Assembly: GCF_014201315.1 (NCBI RefSeq)
Contig: NZ_JACHDY010000006.1
Coordinates: forward strand, 1 to 64,000
Direction: 5' to 3'
Origin: Edaphobacter lichenicola
Lineage (GTDB): Bacteria > Acidobacteriota > Terriglobia > Terriglobales > Acidobacteriaceae
DNA: 64,000 nucleotides
Translations under genes and position numbers: made by a program
Part shown: positions 1-8,867 of the stretch, in pieces
Numbering within the stretch: the stretch's first letter is position 1
Layout of the letters: each line of letters opens with the position of its first letter
Notes under the pieces: generated by a model
The model's input: only the letters and a program-made list of their open reading frames with translations
Told to the model about the DNA's origin: nothing
The model's database searches: none

Positions 1-165
1 TCGGCGAAGCTTCCTGCAGGCACCGAGATGTGCATGCCCGGCGATAACATCCAGCTGGAGATCACGCTGCACACGCCAGTCGCGATGGAGAAGGGGCTGC
101 GCTTCGCTATCCGCGAAGGCGGACGCACCGTCGGAGCAGGCACCATCAGCGAGATCATCAAGTAA
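1..165 (+). CDS. tuf: Elongation factor Tu, C-terminal end (partial)
   Basis: The last 54 codons of EF-Tu, the GTPase that carries aminoacyl-tRNA to the ribosome; the start lies outside the window. The frame is open from base 1 and ends at TAA 163-165. The visible part is the end of beta-barrel domain 3, with 'EMCMPGDN', 'ITLHTPVAM' and '[13 protein letters not shown]', which are characteristic of EF-Tu. It sits directly upstream of rpsJ, the usual str/S10 junction in bacteria, so fusA, rpsG and rpsL are probably just outside. Confidence 0.96.
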   Translation, partial: SAKLPAGTEMCMPGDNIQLEITLHTPVAMEKGLRFAIREGGRTVGAGTISEIIK

Positions 166-219
166 AGAACGTGCTTCACAAAGAAGTCTTTTAGTTTTAG
201 CTGTTCAAGAATAACGAGG

Positions 220-254
220 GCTGCCGGCAGGTGCAGAAGTTCATCACCGGCAGC
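220..254 (+). promoter_or_regulatory. Hairpin in the tuf-rpsJ spacer
   Basis: An 8-bp perfect inverted repeat (GCTGCCGG 220-227, CCGGCAGC 247-254) lies in the 127-bp spacer about 38 nt before the rpsJ start. No U-tract follows, so it is not a classical terminator. It could be an S10-operon leader structure (in E. coli the S10 leader is bound by L4) or a processing site; neither is proven by sequence alone. Confidence 0.35.
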
Positions 255-292
255 TACTCCAAACGATCTTTGAAGCGTGAAAGAGACACACC

Positions 293-610
293 ATGGCTGG
301 ACAGAGAATCAGAATTCGTTTGAAGGCATATGACTACCGCGTGCTGGATACGTCGACCGGCGAGATCGTCGAGACGGCCAAGCGCACCGGAGCCCAGGTT
401 GCGGGTCCCATTCCGCTGCCGACCATGAAGAACAAGTACTGCGTTCTTCGCTCGCCCCACGTGGACAAGAAGTCGCGCGAGGCCTTCGAGATCCGCACGC
501 ACAAGCGGCTGATCGACATCCTCGAGCCGACCCAGCAGACTGTGGACGCGCTGATGAAGCTCGATCTGCCTGCGGGCGTTGACGTAGAGATCAAGACGGT
601 TCAGAAGTAA
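293..610 (+). CDS. rpsJ: 30S ribosomal protein S10 (NusE)
   Basis: 105 aa, full length for S10. It binds the 3' domain of 16S rRNA in the 30S head and, as NusE, takes part in transcription antitermination. The sequence shows the family start '[15 protein letters not shown]', the 'GPIPLPT' turn and the '[19 protein letters not shown]' block. ATG at 293 gives the standard N-terminus. First gene of the S10 cluster after tuf; the stop context is TAAAGA followed by a T-rich spacer. Confidence 0.98.
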   Translation: MAGQRIRIRLKAYDYRVLDTSTGEIVETAKRTGAQVAGPIPLPTMKNKYCVLRSPHVDKKSREAFEIRTHKRLIDILEPTQQTVDALMKLDLPAGVDVEIKTVQK

Positions 611-706
611 AGAATCTTTCAATAAAAGCTCTTTGTTTTCGGTTTAGATGCATCAACCCGGCAGTGCTGAGCTGAAGCATCAGCATGATGAGGAAAGGAA
701 GCTCCA

Positions 707-1447
707 ATGTCAGTAGTAGGAATTCTCGGAAAAAAAGTCGGCATGACGCAGATCTTCGACGAGCGCGGTGATATTCACCCTGTGACCGTCCTGAAGGCTG
801 GCCCATGCGTGATCACCCAGCTCAAGACGCTCGCGAAGGACGGATACGAAGCCGCGCAGATTGGCTACGTCGACTTCGTGAAGGCTTCAAAGATCAATAA
901 GGCGATGACTGGCCACTTTGCGAAGTCCAACGTTCCTCCGGTCAGGATGATCAAGGAAGTCGAGCTCGAAGCGGTGAAGACTGCTGAAGGCGAGGAGAAG
1001 GTCACGGCCAAGGCTGGCGATCGCATCCTGGTCGATATCTTCAACGACGAGCGTTTCGTCGACGTCATTGGCACCTCCAAGGGTCGCGGCTTTGCTGGCG
1101 TCATTCGCCGCCACGGCTTCGGCGGCGGTCCCAAGTCGCACGGCCATATGTTCCAGGTGCAGGGTTCGATCGGTGCTTCTTCGTTCCCCTCGCGCGTATT
1201 CCCCGGGCAGCGCATGCCGGGTCACATGGGCCACGCGCAGATCACGGTTCGCAACCTGCGTATTCGCGGTATCGATCTCGAAGACAACCTTCTGCTGGTT
1301 GAGGGCGCCGTGCCCGGCCCGCGTGATGGCTTCGTGCTGATCTCCAAGGCAAAGGCACCACCGCGTGAGCGTCGTGGATTTGCTGGCGCCGCAACGAAGG
1401 ACGCTCTGAAGGCTTCCAAGAAGGCTGCACCGTCCAAGAAGAAATAA
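707..1447 (+). CDS. rplC: 50S ribosomal protein L3
   Basis: 246 aa against about 210 usually. The globular and extended-loop parts are typical ('GILGKKVGMTQIF' at the start, 'GHMFQVQGSIG' and 'PGQRMPGHMG' in the loop that reaches the peptidyl transferase centre). The extra length is a basic Ala/Lys tail after residue about 215. The glutamine that PrmB methylates in E. coli L3 (GSIGQ) is replaced here (GSIGA). SD-like AGGAAAGGA precedes ATG 707. Confidence 0.97.
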   Translation: MSVVGILGKKVGMTQIFDERGDIHPVTVLKAGPCVITQLKTLAKDGYEAAQIGYVDFVKASKINKAMTGHFAKSNVPPVRMIKEVELEAVKTAEGEEKVTAKAGDRILVDIFNDERFVDVIGTSKGRGFAGVIRRHGFGGGPKSHGHMFQVQGSIGASSFPSRVFPGQRMPGHMGHAQITVRNLRIRGIDLEDNLLLVEGAVPGPRDGFVLISKAKAPPRERRGFAGAATKDALKASKKAAPSKKK

Positions 1448-1534
1448 GTAGTCGATTGAAAAGGCTTGCAGCATGAAGCCGCAAACAAAGTTATGGCTCG
1501 CCGCATCGACGGCGAGCAAAGAGAGAGAAGAACG

Positions 1535-2233
1535 ATGGCAAACATCAACGTAGTAAATCTTGCTGGAGCCAAGGTCGGAGAGTTTGAACTCGTCGACGAG
1601 GTCTTCGCGGCAGAGATCAACGACGGTCTCCTGTGGGAGTCGGTCAAGCACTACCGTGCTGCTCTTCGGCAGGGAACCGCTGCTACCAAGAACCGTAATC
1701 AGGTTTCGGGTGCAGGCAAGAAGCTTTGGAAGCAGAAGGGAACCGGCCGTGCGCGTGTTGGTTCGATTCGGACTCCGCTCTGGCGTGGTGGTGGTACGGT
1801 TCACGGACCGAAGCCGCGCAGCTACGAGTACGCCTTCCCGCAGAAGAAGCTGATGGGCGCGCTCCGCTCGGCGATCACGGCGAAGATCAACGATGGCAAG
1901 TTCACCATCGTCGACTCGTTCGAGGTTCCCGAGGCGAAGACCAAGCTCTTCCGCACCGCGCTCGACAAGCTCGAAGCGGGCAAGACGACTCTCCTGGTTG
2001 AGAGCAGCCGCAAGCTGGACGAGAAGCTCTACCTCGGCTCGCGCAATCTGCAGGGTGTGGAACTGGTTCTCAGCTCTGAGGTTCACCCGTACGACCTGCT
2101 CCGTTATGAGCACGCCGTCTTCTCGAAGGATGCCATCGAGGCTCTTCAGGAGACTCTCAAGAAGTTTGTATCCAAGCGCAGTAAAGCAACAGATGAGCGC
2201 AGCAAAGCCGCCGCGCAGAAGGAGGTTGCGTAA
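1535..2233 (+). CDS. rplD: 50S ribosomal protein L4
   Basis: 232 aa. L4 binds 23S rRNA domain I, its long loop lines the exit tunnel, and in E. coli it represses its own operon. The loop is visible at residues about 45-95 ('GKKLWKQKGTGRARVG', 'TPLWRGGG'). The frame opens at 1466, but ATG 1535, behind a GAGAGAAGAA purine run, gives the conserved 'MANINVVNLAGAKVGE' N-terminus. The stop overlaps the next start (TAATG). A short Lys/Ala-rich tail ends the protein. Confidence 0.96.
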   Translation: MANINVVNLAGAKVGEFELVDEVFAAEINDGLLWESVKHYRAALRQGTAATKNRNQVSGAGKKLWKQKGTGRARVGSIRTPLWRGGGTVHGPKPRSYEYAFPQKKLMGALRSAITAKINDGKFTIVDSFEVPEAKTKLFRTALDKLEAGKTTLLVESSRKLDEKLYLGSRNLQGVELVLSSEVHPYDLLRYEHAVFSKDAIEALQETLKKFVSKRSKATDERSKAAAQKEVA

Positions 2234-2526
2234 TGCCAACTCTCTATACCGTCATTCGCCGCCCCCTCATCACTGAGAAGGGCATGACCGTCAAGGAGAC
2301 GCAGAACACCCTGGTGTTCGAAGTCGCCCTGAAGGCCACCAAGACCGAAGTCAAGCAAGCTGTTGAAACACTCTTCAAGGTCAAAGTCACTGGTGTTCGC
2401 ACCACGACCGTTGAGGGCAAGGAGCGCCGCCGGGGTAAGTTTGCCGGCTACCGCCCCGACTGGAAGAAGGCTTACGTTCGCTTGAAAGATGGCGAGAAGA
2501 TGCCGGAGTACCTCAACAGCCTCTAA
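2233..2526 (+). CDS. rplW: 50S ribosomal protein L23
   Basis: 97 aa, full length. L23 sits at the tunnel exit and is the docking site for trigger factor and SRP. Family features are 'VIRRPLITEKG' near the N-terminus and the 'VRTTTVEGKERRRGKF' basic loop. The ATG overlaps the rplD stop by one base, so translation is probably coupled. Confidence 0.97.
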   Translation: MPTLYTVIRRPLITEKGMTVKETQNTLVFEVALKATKTEVKQAVETLFKVKVTGVRTTTVEGKERRRGKFAGYRPDWKKAYVRLKDGEKMPEYLNSL

Positions 2527-2607
2527 GCGAGATTGTTTCGCGAGTAACAGAATTCAGGACCGAAGCGCCGCTAAGCGATTAGCAGCGCGGGCAAGGGAAT
2601 AAAGACG

Positions 2608-3432
2608 ATGCCGATCAAATCATTTCGACCGATTACCCCATCACTCCGCTTCGCTACGAAGCTTGTCAACGATGACATCACGACGGACAAGCCGCACAAG
2701 CCGTTGCTCGGAGTCAAGCAGCGCACCGGCGGCCGCAATAACAACGGCGGTCTCACGATGCGTCACCACGGTGGCGGTCACAAGCAGAAGTTGCGCCTGA
2801 TCGACTTCAAGCGCGACAAGTTCGGGATCCCCGGCACGGTTGCGACGGTTGAGTACGATCCTAACCGCAGCTCCCGTATCGCGCTGATCCACTACGCGGA
2901 CGGCGAAAAGCGCTACATTATCCAGCCGATCGGTCTCACTGTCGGTCAGTCGATCATGAGCGGTCCAGAGGCCGATATCCTCGTCGGCAACGCTCTGCCG
3001 TTGAAGTTCATCCCGACCGGAACGATTGTGCATAACATCGAGCTTCGTCCGGGAAAGGGTGCACAGATGGCTCGTTCCGCTGGAGCCCAGGTCAACCTGA
3101 TCGCGAAGGAAGGCGATTACGCTCTGCTGAAACTGCCTTCGGGCGAGACCCGCAAGGTTCTGGTTGAGTGCATGGCGACCATCGGCCAGGTTGGCAATAC
3201 CGATCACGAGAACGTCACGATCGGTAAGGCGGGACGCAATCGCTGGAAGGGTATTCGCCCCTCCAACCGTGGTGTCTCGATGAACCCGGTCGATCACCCG
3301 CACGGTGGTGGTGAAGGTAAAACTTCGGGCGGTCGTCATCCTGTAACCCCCTGGGGTCAGCCGACTCGTGGATACAAGACCCGCAATAACAAGCGGACTG
3401 ATGTGTTCATTGTGAAGCGTCGTACGAAGTAA
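2608..3432 (+). CDS. rplB: 50S ribosomal protein L2
   Basis: 274 aa, full length. L2 supports subunit association and peptidyl transferase. The C-terminal signature '[14 protein letters not shown]' includes the conserved histidine. The N-terminal part shows '[21 protein letters not shown]' spread over residues about 48-70. SD AAGGGA lies before ATG 2608. The stop is followed by TAAAGA and a T-rich spacer that resembles the one after rpsJ. Confidence 0.98.
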   Translation: MPIKSFRPITPSLRFATKLVNDDITTDKPHKPLLGVKQRTGGRNNNGGLTMRHHGGGHKQKLRLIDFKRDKFGIPGTVATVEYDPNRSSRIALIHYADGEKRYIIQPIGLTVGQSIMSGPEADILVGNALPLKFIPTGTIVHNIELRPGKGAQMARSAGAQVNLIAKEGDYALLKLPSGETRKVLVECMATIGQVGNTDHENVTIGKAGRNRWKGIRPSNRGVSMNPVDHPHGGGEGKTSGGRHPVTPWGQPTRGYKTRNNKRTDVFIVKRRTK

Positions 3433-3554
3433 AGAAAAAGCTTTTCAGCAAATAGTTTTTCGGTTTTAGTTCCGCAGCAAAGTGCAACACCAAGTCTCGC
3501 AAACAAGAGATTCGTCGTATCCAGCATCGCAACAAGAAAGTCGGAGCTTAGCAA

Positions 3555-3842
3555 ATGTCACGTTCAGCGAAAAAAGGTCCTTTCATCGACGGTCACCTCA
3601 TGAAGAAGATTGAGGGGATGAACCAGGTCAACGACAAGAAGGTACTGCGCACCTGGTCGCGCCGGTCCACGATTCACCCGGACTTCGTCGGCCACACCAT
3701 TGCCGTGCACAACGGTCGCAAGTTCATTCCGGTCTATGTGACGGAGAACATGGTGGGTCACAAGCTTGGAGAGTTTTCGGCCACCCGCACGTTCAAGGGC
3801 CACTCCGCGCGCGCCGCTGAGACCTCCGCGAAGCCCAAATAA
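3555..3842 (+). CDS. rpsS: 30S ribosomal protein S19
   Basis: 95 aa. Head protein that pairs with S13. It starts '[18 protein letters not shown]' and contains '[21 protein letters not shown]' spread over residues about 35-55 and '[15 protein letters not shown]', all standard. CGGAG lies upstream of ATG 3555. It follows rplB after a 122-bp spacer. Confidence 0.98.
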   Translation: MSRSAKKGPFIDGHLMKKIEGMNQVNDKKVLRTWSRRSTIHPDFVGHTIAVHNGRKFIPVYVTENMVGHKLGEFSATRTFKGHSARAAETSAKPK

Positions 3843-3933
3843 ACCGGGCTGAGGCGTTTGCAGTTAGGTAGGACCGCGAGCCCGCGGCAATGGATAACGG
3901 GCAGCGAAGCAGAAGTTTTGAAGGACGAAGATT

Positions 3934-4455
3934 ATGGCGAAGGCAGCAGAAAAAATCAGAGAGTTCCGCGCAGAAGCGAAGTTTCAGCGTACCAGCCCGC
4001 AGAAGGCGAAGCTTGTCCTGGATCTGATCAAGGGACTACGCGTCGAGCAGGCGCTCAATACCGTTCACTTCAGCACCAAGCGCATGGCGCCCGTGGTGGA
4101 GAAGGTTCTGCGTTCGGCGATCCAGAACGCGACTTACGTCTCGCAGGAGCAGGGGCTCGACGTCGATGTCGACAACCTCTACGTCCGCACCGCGATCGCG
4201 AACGAAGGTCCGCGCATGAAGCGCATCCGCCCTGCTCCAATGGGCCGCGCCTTCCGCTACCAGCGCAGGCTCGCACACATCATCGTCACCGTTGCTGAGA
4301 AGAAGTCGGCCACTGCGATCAGCGCAGCTGCCGATGCGACTCCAGCCCCGGCCGCGAAGAAGGGCACCAAGAAGGCAGCCAGCAAGACTGCGGCAAAACC
4401 CGCAGTCAAGAAGGCTGCCGCCAAGAAACCCGCAGCGAAAAAGGCCGCGAAGTAA
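3934..4455 (+). CDS. rplV: 50S ribosomal protein L22 with long Lys/Ala tail
   Basis: 173 aa against about 110-115 in most bacteria. Residues about 1-115 are the normal fold ('REFRAEAKFQRTSPQKAKLV', 'KRIRPAPMGRAFRYQRR', with the beta-hairpin that lines the exit tunnel). The last about 58 residues are almost only Ala, Lys, Pro and Thr (repeated 'AKKPAAKKAAK' units) and are likely disordered and RNA- or membrane-facing. SD GAAGGA precedes ATG 3934. Confidence 0.96.
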   Translation: MAKAAEKIREFRAEAKFQRTSPQKAKLVLDLIKGLRVEQALNTVHFSTKRMAPVVEKVLRSAIQNATYVSQEQGLDVDVDNLYVRTAIANEGPRMKRIRPAPMGRAFRYQRRLAHIIVTVAEKKSATAISAAADATPAPAAKKGTKKAASKTAAKPAVKKAAAKKPAAKKAAK

Positions 4456-4533
4456 GCCGGTTTCTTGTAAACTTAAAGTTTTGCACTACCGCCCACCGGC
4501 TCAACCGGAGAGGGCACGGAGTAAAGGGAAGCT

Positions 4534-5208
4534 ATGGGACAGAAAGTCCATCCGTATGGGTTGCGCCTCGGCATCAACAAGCCGTGGAAGTCACGCTGGT
4601 TCGTGGAACGCGGCTATGACAAGCTGCTGGTCGAAGACGTCAAGCTCAAGGCTGAGCTGCGCGAGAAGCTGAAGGCGGCTGGTGTCAGCTCTGTTGAGGT
4701 CGAGCGCCCAGGCAACAAGCTGCGCCTGATCATCCGCACGGCGCGTCCGGGCATCATCATCGGCCGCAAGGGCGCCGAGATCGACAAGCTCAAGGCCGAT
4801 ATTCAGAAGCGCACCAGCCGCGAGGTCTTCATCGACATTCTCGAGGTCAATAAGCCCGAGCTCGACGCTCAGCTGGTTGCCGAGAACATCGCGCTGCAGC
4901 TTGAGAAGCGCGTCAGCTTCCGTCGCGCAATGCGCAAGTCGGTTGACTCGGCGCTCCGCTTTGGTTGCAAAGGCATCAAGGTCCGCGTCTCCGGTCGTCT
5001 GAACGGAAACGAGATCGCCCGCTCGGAGTGGTACCTCCAGGGCCGTCTGCCGCTGCACACGCTGCGTGCCGACATCGACTACGGTTTTGCCGAGGCGCAC
5101 ACCACCTACGGCATCATCGGCGTCAAGACCTGGGTCTATCGCGGCGATATCTACGAGCAGAAGAAGCGTCGCGACCAGGGTGTTACCACTGGCGCATTCG
5201 CAAGCTAA
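4534..5208 (+). CDS. rpsC: 30S ribosomal protein S3
   Basis: 224 aa, full length. S3 forms the mRNA entry site and helicase. The N-terminus '[20 protein letters not shown]' is diagnostic. The KH domain is visible at residues about 40-110 with the GxxG loop '[11 protein letters not shown]'. The C-terminal domain includes '[14 protein letters not shown]' and '[10 protein letters not shown]'. AAAGGGA lies before ATG 4534. Confidence 0.98.
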   Translation: MGQKVHPYGLRLGINKPWKSRWFVERGYDKLLVEDVKLKAELREKLKAAGVSSVEVERPGNKLRLIIRTARPGIIIGRKGAEIDKLKADIQKRTSREVFIDILEVNKPELDAQLVAENIALQLEKRVSFRRAMRKSVDSALRFGCKGIKVRVSGRLNGNEIARSEWYLQGRLPLHTLRADIDYGFAEAHTTYGIIGVKTWVYRGDIYEQKKRRDQGVTTGAFAS

Positions 5209-5282
5209 GTTTTTCCCGGCCTGGCCGGAGTTTCCGGGGAGCGCGTTGAACGTATCCCTGAAAGAGTGAAGAGGGTTTTCTT

Positions 5283-5717
5283 ATGTTGATGCCAAAGAAG
5301 GTCAAGTTCCGCAAGCAGCAGCGCGGACGAATGAAGGGCAAAGCGTGGCGCGGCTCCGATCTCTCCTTCGGCGACTTCGGCCTGAAGGTGATGGAGTGCG
5401 GTTACATCACCGACCGCCAGATCGAAGCCAGCCGTATCGCGATGACGCGTTTCATCAAGCGTGGCGGCAAGGTCTGGCTCCGTCTGTTCCCGGACAAGCC
5501 GATCACGAAGAAGCCTGCCGAAACCCGTATGGGTAAAGGTAAGGGCGCTCCGGATCATTGGGTCTGCGTTGTTCGTCCGGGCCGCATTCTGTTCGAGATG
5601 GAAGGTGTCACGCCGGAGCTTGCCAAAGAGGCGATGCGTCTCGCGGCACACAAGCTTCCGCTCAAGACCAGCTTCGTCCAGCGCCATGATGTCAAGGCGA
5701 CGGTCGTTACCAAGTAA
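5283..5717 (+). CDS. rplP: 50S ribosomal protein L16
   Basis: 144 aa. L16 contacts A-site tRNA. The sequence begins '[19 protein letters not shown]' and contains '[20 protein letters not shown]', both typical. ATG 5283 is preferred to ATG 5289 because the 'MLMPK' start is conserved and GAGGG lies at good spacing. Follows rpsC after 74 bp. Confidence 0.97.
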   Translation: MLMPKKVKFRKQQRGRMKGKAWRGSDLSFGDFGLKVMECGYITDRQIEASRIAMTRFIKRGGKVWLRLFPDKPITKKPAETRMGKGKGAPDHWVCVVRPGRILFEMEGVTPELAKEAMRLAAHKLPLKTSFVQRHDVKATVVTK

Positions 5718-5782
5718 AGGCGCGACCAAGTAAGACCGCGGTCAAGCAGCTTTAGCAATCTTTTAGTAGTTAGGAAAAGACA

Positions 5783-6058
5783 ATGGAATTCGAAAAAATT
5801 CAGAACCTCAGTGACGATGAGCTCAAGAGCGAGCAGGCCAAGGCCGGCGAGCAGCTCTTCCGCATCCGCTTCCAGAAGAGCCTCGGCAACAACGAGGGCA
5901 TCAAGAAGCTGCGGACGCTCAAGCTGGATGTCGCCCGCATCAAGACCGTCGAACGGCAGCGCACCCTGGCCGCCGAGAAGGCCGCCAACCCCGTCGTCGC
6001 CAACGTTGCGCCGGCCAAGAGCACTCGCACCGCCCGCAAGAAAGCGAAGAAGGACTAA
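5783..6058 (+). CDS. rpmC: 50S ribosomal protein L29
   Basis: 91 aa. L29 is a two-helix protein at the tunnel exit beside L23. The core (residues about 1-65) has '[20 protein letters not shown]' and '[10 protein letters not shown]'. About 25 extra residues at the C-terminus are Ala/Lys/Arg-rich, like the tails on L3, L22 and S17 in this cluster. The next gene starts 2 bp after the stop. Confidence 0.96.
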   Translation: MEFEKIQNLSDDELKSEQAKAGEQLFRIRFQKSLGNNEGIKKLRTLKLDVARIKTVERQRTLAAEKAANPVVANVAPAKSTRTARKKAKKD

Positions 6059-6060
6059 TC

Positions 6061-6405
6061 ATGGCAGATACAACCAACACCGCAGCAGCAACTCCCGAAG
6101 CTCAGACCTCGCGTCGCAATGAGAAGGTGGGTCTGGTCGTCTCGACCAAGATGCAGAAGACGATCGTCGTCGAGATCGAGATGCGCAAGGCGCACCCCAA
6201 GTACAAGCGCGTGATGAAGTCGAACAAGAAGTTCTACGCGCACGACGAGCAGAACTCGGCCCGCGTGGGCGATGTGGTTCGCATTCGCGAGGCGCGTCCT
6301 CTGTCGAAACTCAAGCGCTGGTCGCTTGAGGAGATCGTTCGCCGCTCCTCGCTCGCGTTGGCGGAAGAGAAGTCTGCAGCCGCTGTCGCTGCCGAAGCTA
6401 AGTAG
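6061..6405 (+). CDS. rpsQ: 30S ribosomal protein S17, extended at both ends
   Basis: 114 aa against about 85. The OB-fold core is clear ('[17 protein letters not shown]', '[16 protein letters not shown]', '[15 protein letters not shown]'). About 22 residues precede it (Thr/Ala-rich) and an Ala-rich stretch follows. ATG 6061 is 2 bp after rpmC; SD AAGGA lies inside the rpmC end, suggesting coupled translation. Confidence 0.96.
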   Translation: MADTTNTAAATPEAQTSRRNEKVGLVVSTKMQKTIVVEIEMRKAHPKYKRVMKSNKKFYAHDEQNSARVGDVVRIREARPLSKLKRWSLEEIVRRSSLALAEEKSAAAVAAEAK

Positions 6406-6483
6406 CTTTTAGCGTTTATCAAGTTCAAGCCTGGGGCATGAGCCCCGGCCGTGTCACCGCAGTAGATAGCCAGGAGAAGAACG

Positions 6484-6855
6484 ATGTCAGTACAAATGAG
6501 AACAATGCTTGACGTAGCCGATAACTCTGGCGCGCGCAAGTTGCAGGTGATCCTGCCCCTCGGTGGTGGTCTCGGCAAGAAGGCAGGCCTGGGCGACGTC
6601 GTCACCGCAGCTGTCAAGGAAGCCTCTCCCGATGGCACCGTCAAGAAGGGGAAGGTCGTCAAGGCTGTGATCGTCCGTACGCGCAAGGAGTATCGCCGCC
6701 GCGATGGAACGTACATCCGCTTCGACCAGAACGCCGCTGTCGTCATCAACGATGCCAACGAGCCGGTCGGAACCCGCGTGTTTGGACCGGTTGCCCGTGA
6801 GCTTCGCGAGAAGAAGTTTTTGAAGATCGTCTCGCTCGCACCTGAGGTCATCTAG
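6484..6855 (+). CDS. rplN: 50S ribosomal protein L14
   Basis: 123 aa, full length. L14 is at the subunit interface. Conserved features are '[14 protein letters not shown]', '[11 protein letters not shown]' and '[19 protein letters not shown]'. CAGGAGAAG precedes ATG 6484. First gene of the spc part of the cluster in the E. coli scheme; here the S10 and spc parts are joined without a terminator. Confidence 0.98.
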   Translation: MSVQMRTMLDVADNSGARKLQVILPLGGGLGKKAGLGDVVTAAVKEASPDGTVKKGKVVKAVIVRTRKEYRRRDGTYIRFDQNAAVVINDANEPVGTRVFGPVARELREKKFLKIVSLAPEVI

Positions 6856-6941
6856 TTCACGTCGCGCAGCTTTTGCGCGGTGCCACAAAGTATTCGGAGT
6901 CCGGCTCCGAGGTTTCAAGATCGTCGAGAAGAGAGAGAGTT

Positions 6942-7271
6942 ATGGCAGGCATCAAGATCAAGCGGAATGACAAGGTCGAAGTAATCGCAGGCAAGGATAA
7001 GGGCAAGCAGGGCCGAGTCCTTCGCGTCATCGCTGAAAAGAATCGCGTTCTGGTTGAAGGCGTGATGATGGTGAAGAAGCACGTGAAGCCGAATCCCCAG
7101 CGGAATATCAAGGGCGGCATCGCGGAGCAGGAGTCCACCATTCACGTCTCGAACGTGATGTTGCTCGATGGCGACGGGAAGAAGTCTCGCGTCGGATCGC
7201 GCTTTGAAGGCGACACTAAGGTACGCTTCGCGAAGACCAGCGGCGCCACGATCGCTGAGAAGAAGAAGTAA
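6942..7271 (+). CDS. rplX: 50S ribosomal protein L24
   Basis: 109 aa. Assembly initiator. The KOW motif is at residues about 10-30 ('VEVIAGKDKGKQGRVLRVI'), followed by 'VLVEGVMMVKKHVKPN'. The open frame begins at 6873, but ATG 6942 with a GAGAAGAGAGAGAG purine run gives the conserved start 'MAGIKIKRNDKVEV'. Stop context TAAAGA, then a run of seven T. Confidence 0.96.
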   Translation: MAGIKIKRNDKVEVIAGKDKGKQGRVLRVIAEKNRVLVEGVMMVKKHVKPNPQRNIKGGIAEQESTIHVSNVMLLDGDGKKSRVGSRFEGDTKVRFAKTSGATIAEKKK

Positions 7272-7390
7272 AGAAGATTTAGCAAAGTTTTTTTGTAGAG
7301 AAGTTCAAATCCTGTAGCAACGGTTCACCCCACGCATCGGTACACGGGCTCAAACCCAATCCGGCAACCGTGGAGAAAGCGAAGAAAAAC

Positions 7391-7939
7391 ATGGCAGCAC
7401 GTCTGAAGCAGAAGTACGAGACCGAGATCAAGCAGGCGCTGGGCAAAGAGCTCAATATCACCAACGCCATGGCGATCCCGAAGCTCGAGAAGATCGTCAT
7501 CAACATGGGTCTCGGCGAAGCCACCCAGAACGTCAAGATCATGGATCCCCTGGTGGCCGATCTTGCCGCCATTGCCGGTCAGAAGCCTGTGACCACCAAG
7601 GCCAAGAAGTCCATCGCAGCCTTCAAGGTGCGCGAGGGCATGCCCATCGGCGCGATGGTGACTCTGCGCGGCGACACCATGTACGAGTTTCTTGACCGCC
7701 TCATCTCGATCGCTCTTCCCCGCGTCCGCGACTTCCGCGGCGTCTCGTCGAAGAGCTTCGATGGCCGCGGCAACTACACCCTTGGCCTGCGCGATCAGCT
7801 GATCTTCGCTGAGATCGACTATGCCAAGGTCGACAAATTGAAGGGTATGAACGTCACCATCGTCACGACGGCGAAGGATGACAACGGTGCCCGCGCCCTG
7901 CTGAAGAGCTTTGGTATGCCCTTCCGCGTTGGAGCATAA
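7391..7939 (+). CDS. rplE: 50S ribosomal protein L5
   Basis: 182 aa. L5 binds 5S rRNA and P-site tRNA. Seen: '[20 protein letters not shown]', 'ITGQKPV'-like '[16 protein letters not shown]', '[18 protein letters not shown]'. An in-frame GTG exists at 7370; ATG 7391 matches the normal family length and start '[12 protein letters not shown]'. Stop context TAAAGA. Confidence 0.96.
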   Translation: MAARLKQKYETEIKQALGKELNITNAMAIPKLEKIVINMGLGEATQNVKIMDPLVADLAAIAGQKPVTTKAKKSIAAFKVREGMPIGAMVTLRGDTMYEFLDRLISIALPRVRDFRGVSSKSFDGRGNYTLGLRDQLIFAEIDYAKVDKLKGMNVTIVTTAKDDNGARALLKSFGMPFRVGA

Positions 7940-7995
7940 AGAAAGATCAACCAAGTTTTCTTTTGAACTTGCACTAAAGATAGAGAGCAAAACAC

Positions 7996-8181
7996 ATGGC
8001 AACTACAGCAAAACGCGTCAAAGACGCAAGGAAACCGAAGTTCAAGTCTCGCCAGCACAACCGCTGCCAGCTCTGCGGTCGTCCCCGCGCCTTCCTGCGG
8101 AAGTTCGGCGTATGCCGTCTCTGCTTCCGCTCGCTCGCCCTCAAGGGAGAAATTCCGGGCGTTGTGAAGTCGAGCTGGTAG
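7996..8181 (+). CDS. rpsN: 30S ribosomal protein S14, zinc-binding type (type Z)
   Basis: 61 aa, the short S14 form. It has the four-cysteine zinc ribbon 'CQLCGRP' and 'CRLC' (residues about 24, 27, 40, 43) and the C-terminal '[11 protein letters not shown]'. ATG 7996. The short zinc form is typical of organisms that do not rely on zinc-sparing S14; no second copy is visible in this window. Confidence 0.97.
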   Translation: MATTAKRVKDARKPKFKSRQHNRCQLCGRPRAFLRKFGVCRLCFRSLALKGEIPGVVKSSW

Positions 8182-8285
8182 AATAAAAGGATCCGTGTGC
8201 GGCTCAGGTCGCGCACTTACTCCAGAGACCTCATCAGGGCGTCACGCTTATGGTGCAGAAGTCTGGACGTATCACCCGAAACAGA

Positions 8286-8332
8286 CATCCCCGCTGGTTC
8301 TTACGAGAGATACTCGTGAGCGAACGGGGGAT
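8286..8332 (+). promoter_or_regulatory. Long imperfect hairpin touching the rpsH ribosome binding site
   Basis: In the 163-bp rpsN-rpsH spacer, ATCCCC (8287-8292) can pair with GGGGAT (8327-8332), GTTC (8297-8300) with GAAC (8322-8325), and ACGAG (8303-8307) with CTCGT (8313-8317). The AAGGAG of rpsH begins 1-2 nt after the structure. It is a candidate for translational feedback; S8 is a known mRNA-binding regulator of spc operons, but the E. coli site lies at rplE, so the assignment is inference. Confidence 0.35.
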
Positions 8333-8344
8333 GAAGGAGAATGA

Positions 8345-8743
8345 ATGAACCTCACAGATCCAGTAGCAGACTTTTTGACCCGCATCCGTAACTCCATCCG
8401 TGCGCGTCACCAGAAGCTCGACGTCCCCGCCTCCAAACTCAAGGCCGAGATCGCCCGCATCCTCAAAGAAGAGGGTTACATCGCGAACTACAAGCCGACC
8501 GAAGAGAATGGCATGAAGGTCATCCGCGTTTACCTGAAGTACGGCCCGAACAACGAGGCTGTCATCCGTGACCTGCAGCGTGTGTCGCGTCCCGGCTGCC
8601 GTGTGTATCTTGGCCGCGACGAGATTCGCCGCGTTCAGGGCGGTCTCGGCATCTCCATCATGACCACCCCCAAGGGTGTCATGACCGGCCGCCAGGCACG
8701 TCGCGAAGGTGTTGGCGGCGAGATCCTCTGCGAAGTCTGGTAA
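8345..8743 (+). CDS. rpsH: 30S ribosomal protein S8
   Basis: 132 aa, full length. S8 binds the central domain of 16S rRNA. Features: '[18 protein letters not shown]' at the start, '[12 protein letters not shown]', and the C-terminal RNA-binding signature '[15 protein letters not shown]' with 'GGEILCEVW'. AAGGAG is 5 nt before ATG 8345. An out-of-frame ATG lies 4 nt upstream (ATGAATG). Stop context TAAAGA. Confidence 0.98.
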   Translation: MNLTDPVADFLTRIRNSIRARHQKLDVPASKLKAEIARILKEEGYIANYKPTEENGMKVIRVYLKYGPNNEAVIRDLQRVSRPGCRVYLGRDEIRRVQGGLGISIMTTPKGVMTGRQARREGVGGEILCEVW

Positions 8744-8867
8744 AGAAAAAGAAACAAAGTCTTTCCAGAATCTCAACTCTGGAAAGACTGCATTCGAGCC
8801 ATCGGCTCATCGGCTGCAGTGGAACTTAGAAACCTTAAGGGACTCGCAAGCCACAAAGGGATTCGTT

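Noticed and set aside
887..2239. 450-residue open frame on the minus strand opposite rplC and rplD
   Set aside because: It is antisense to two certain ribosomal protein genes, has no recognisable domain, and arises from GC-rich codon use.
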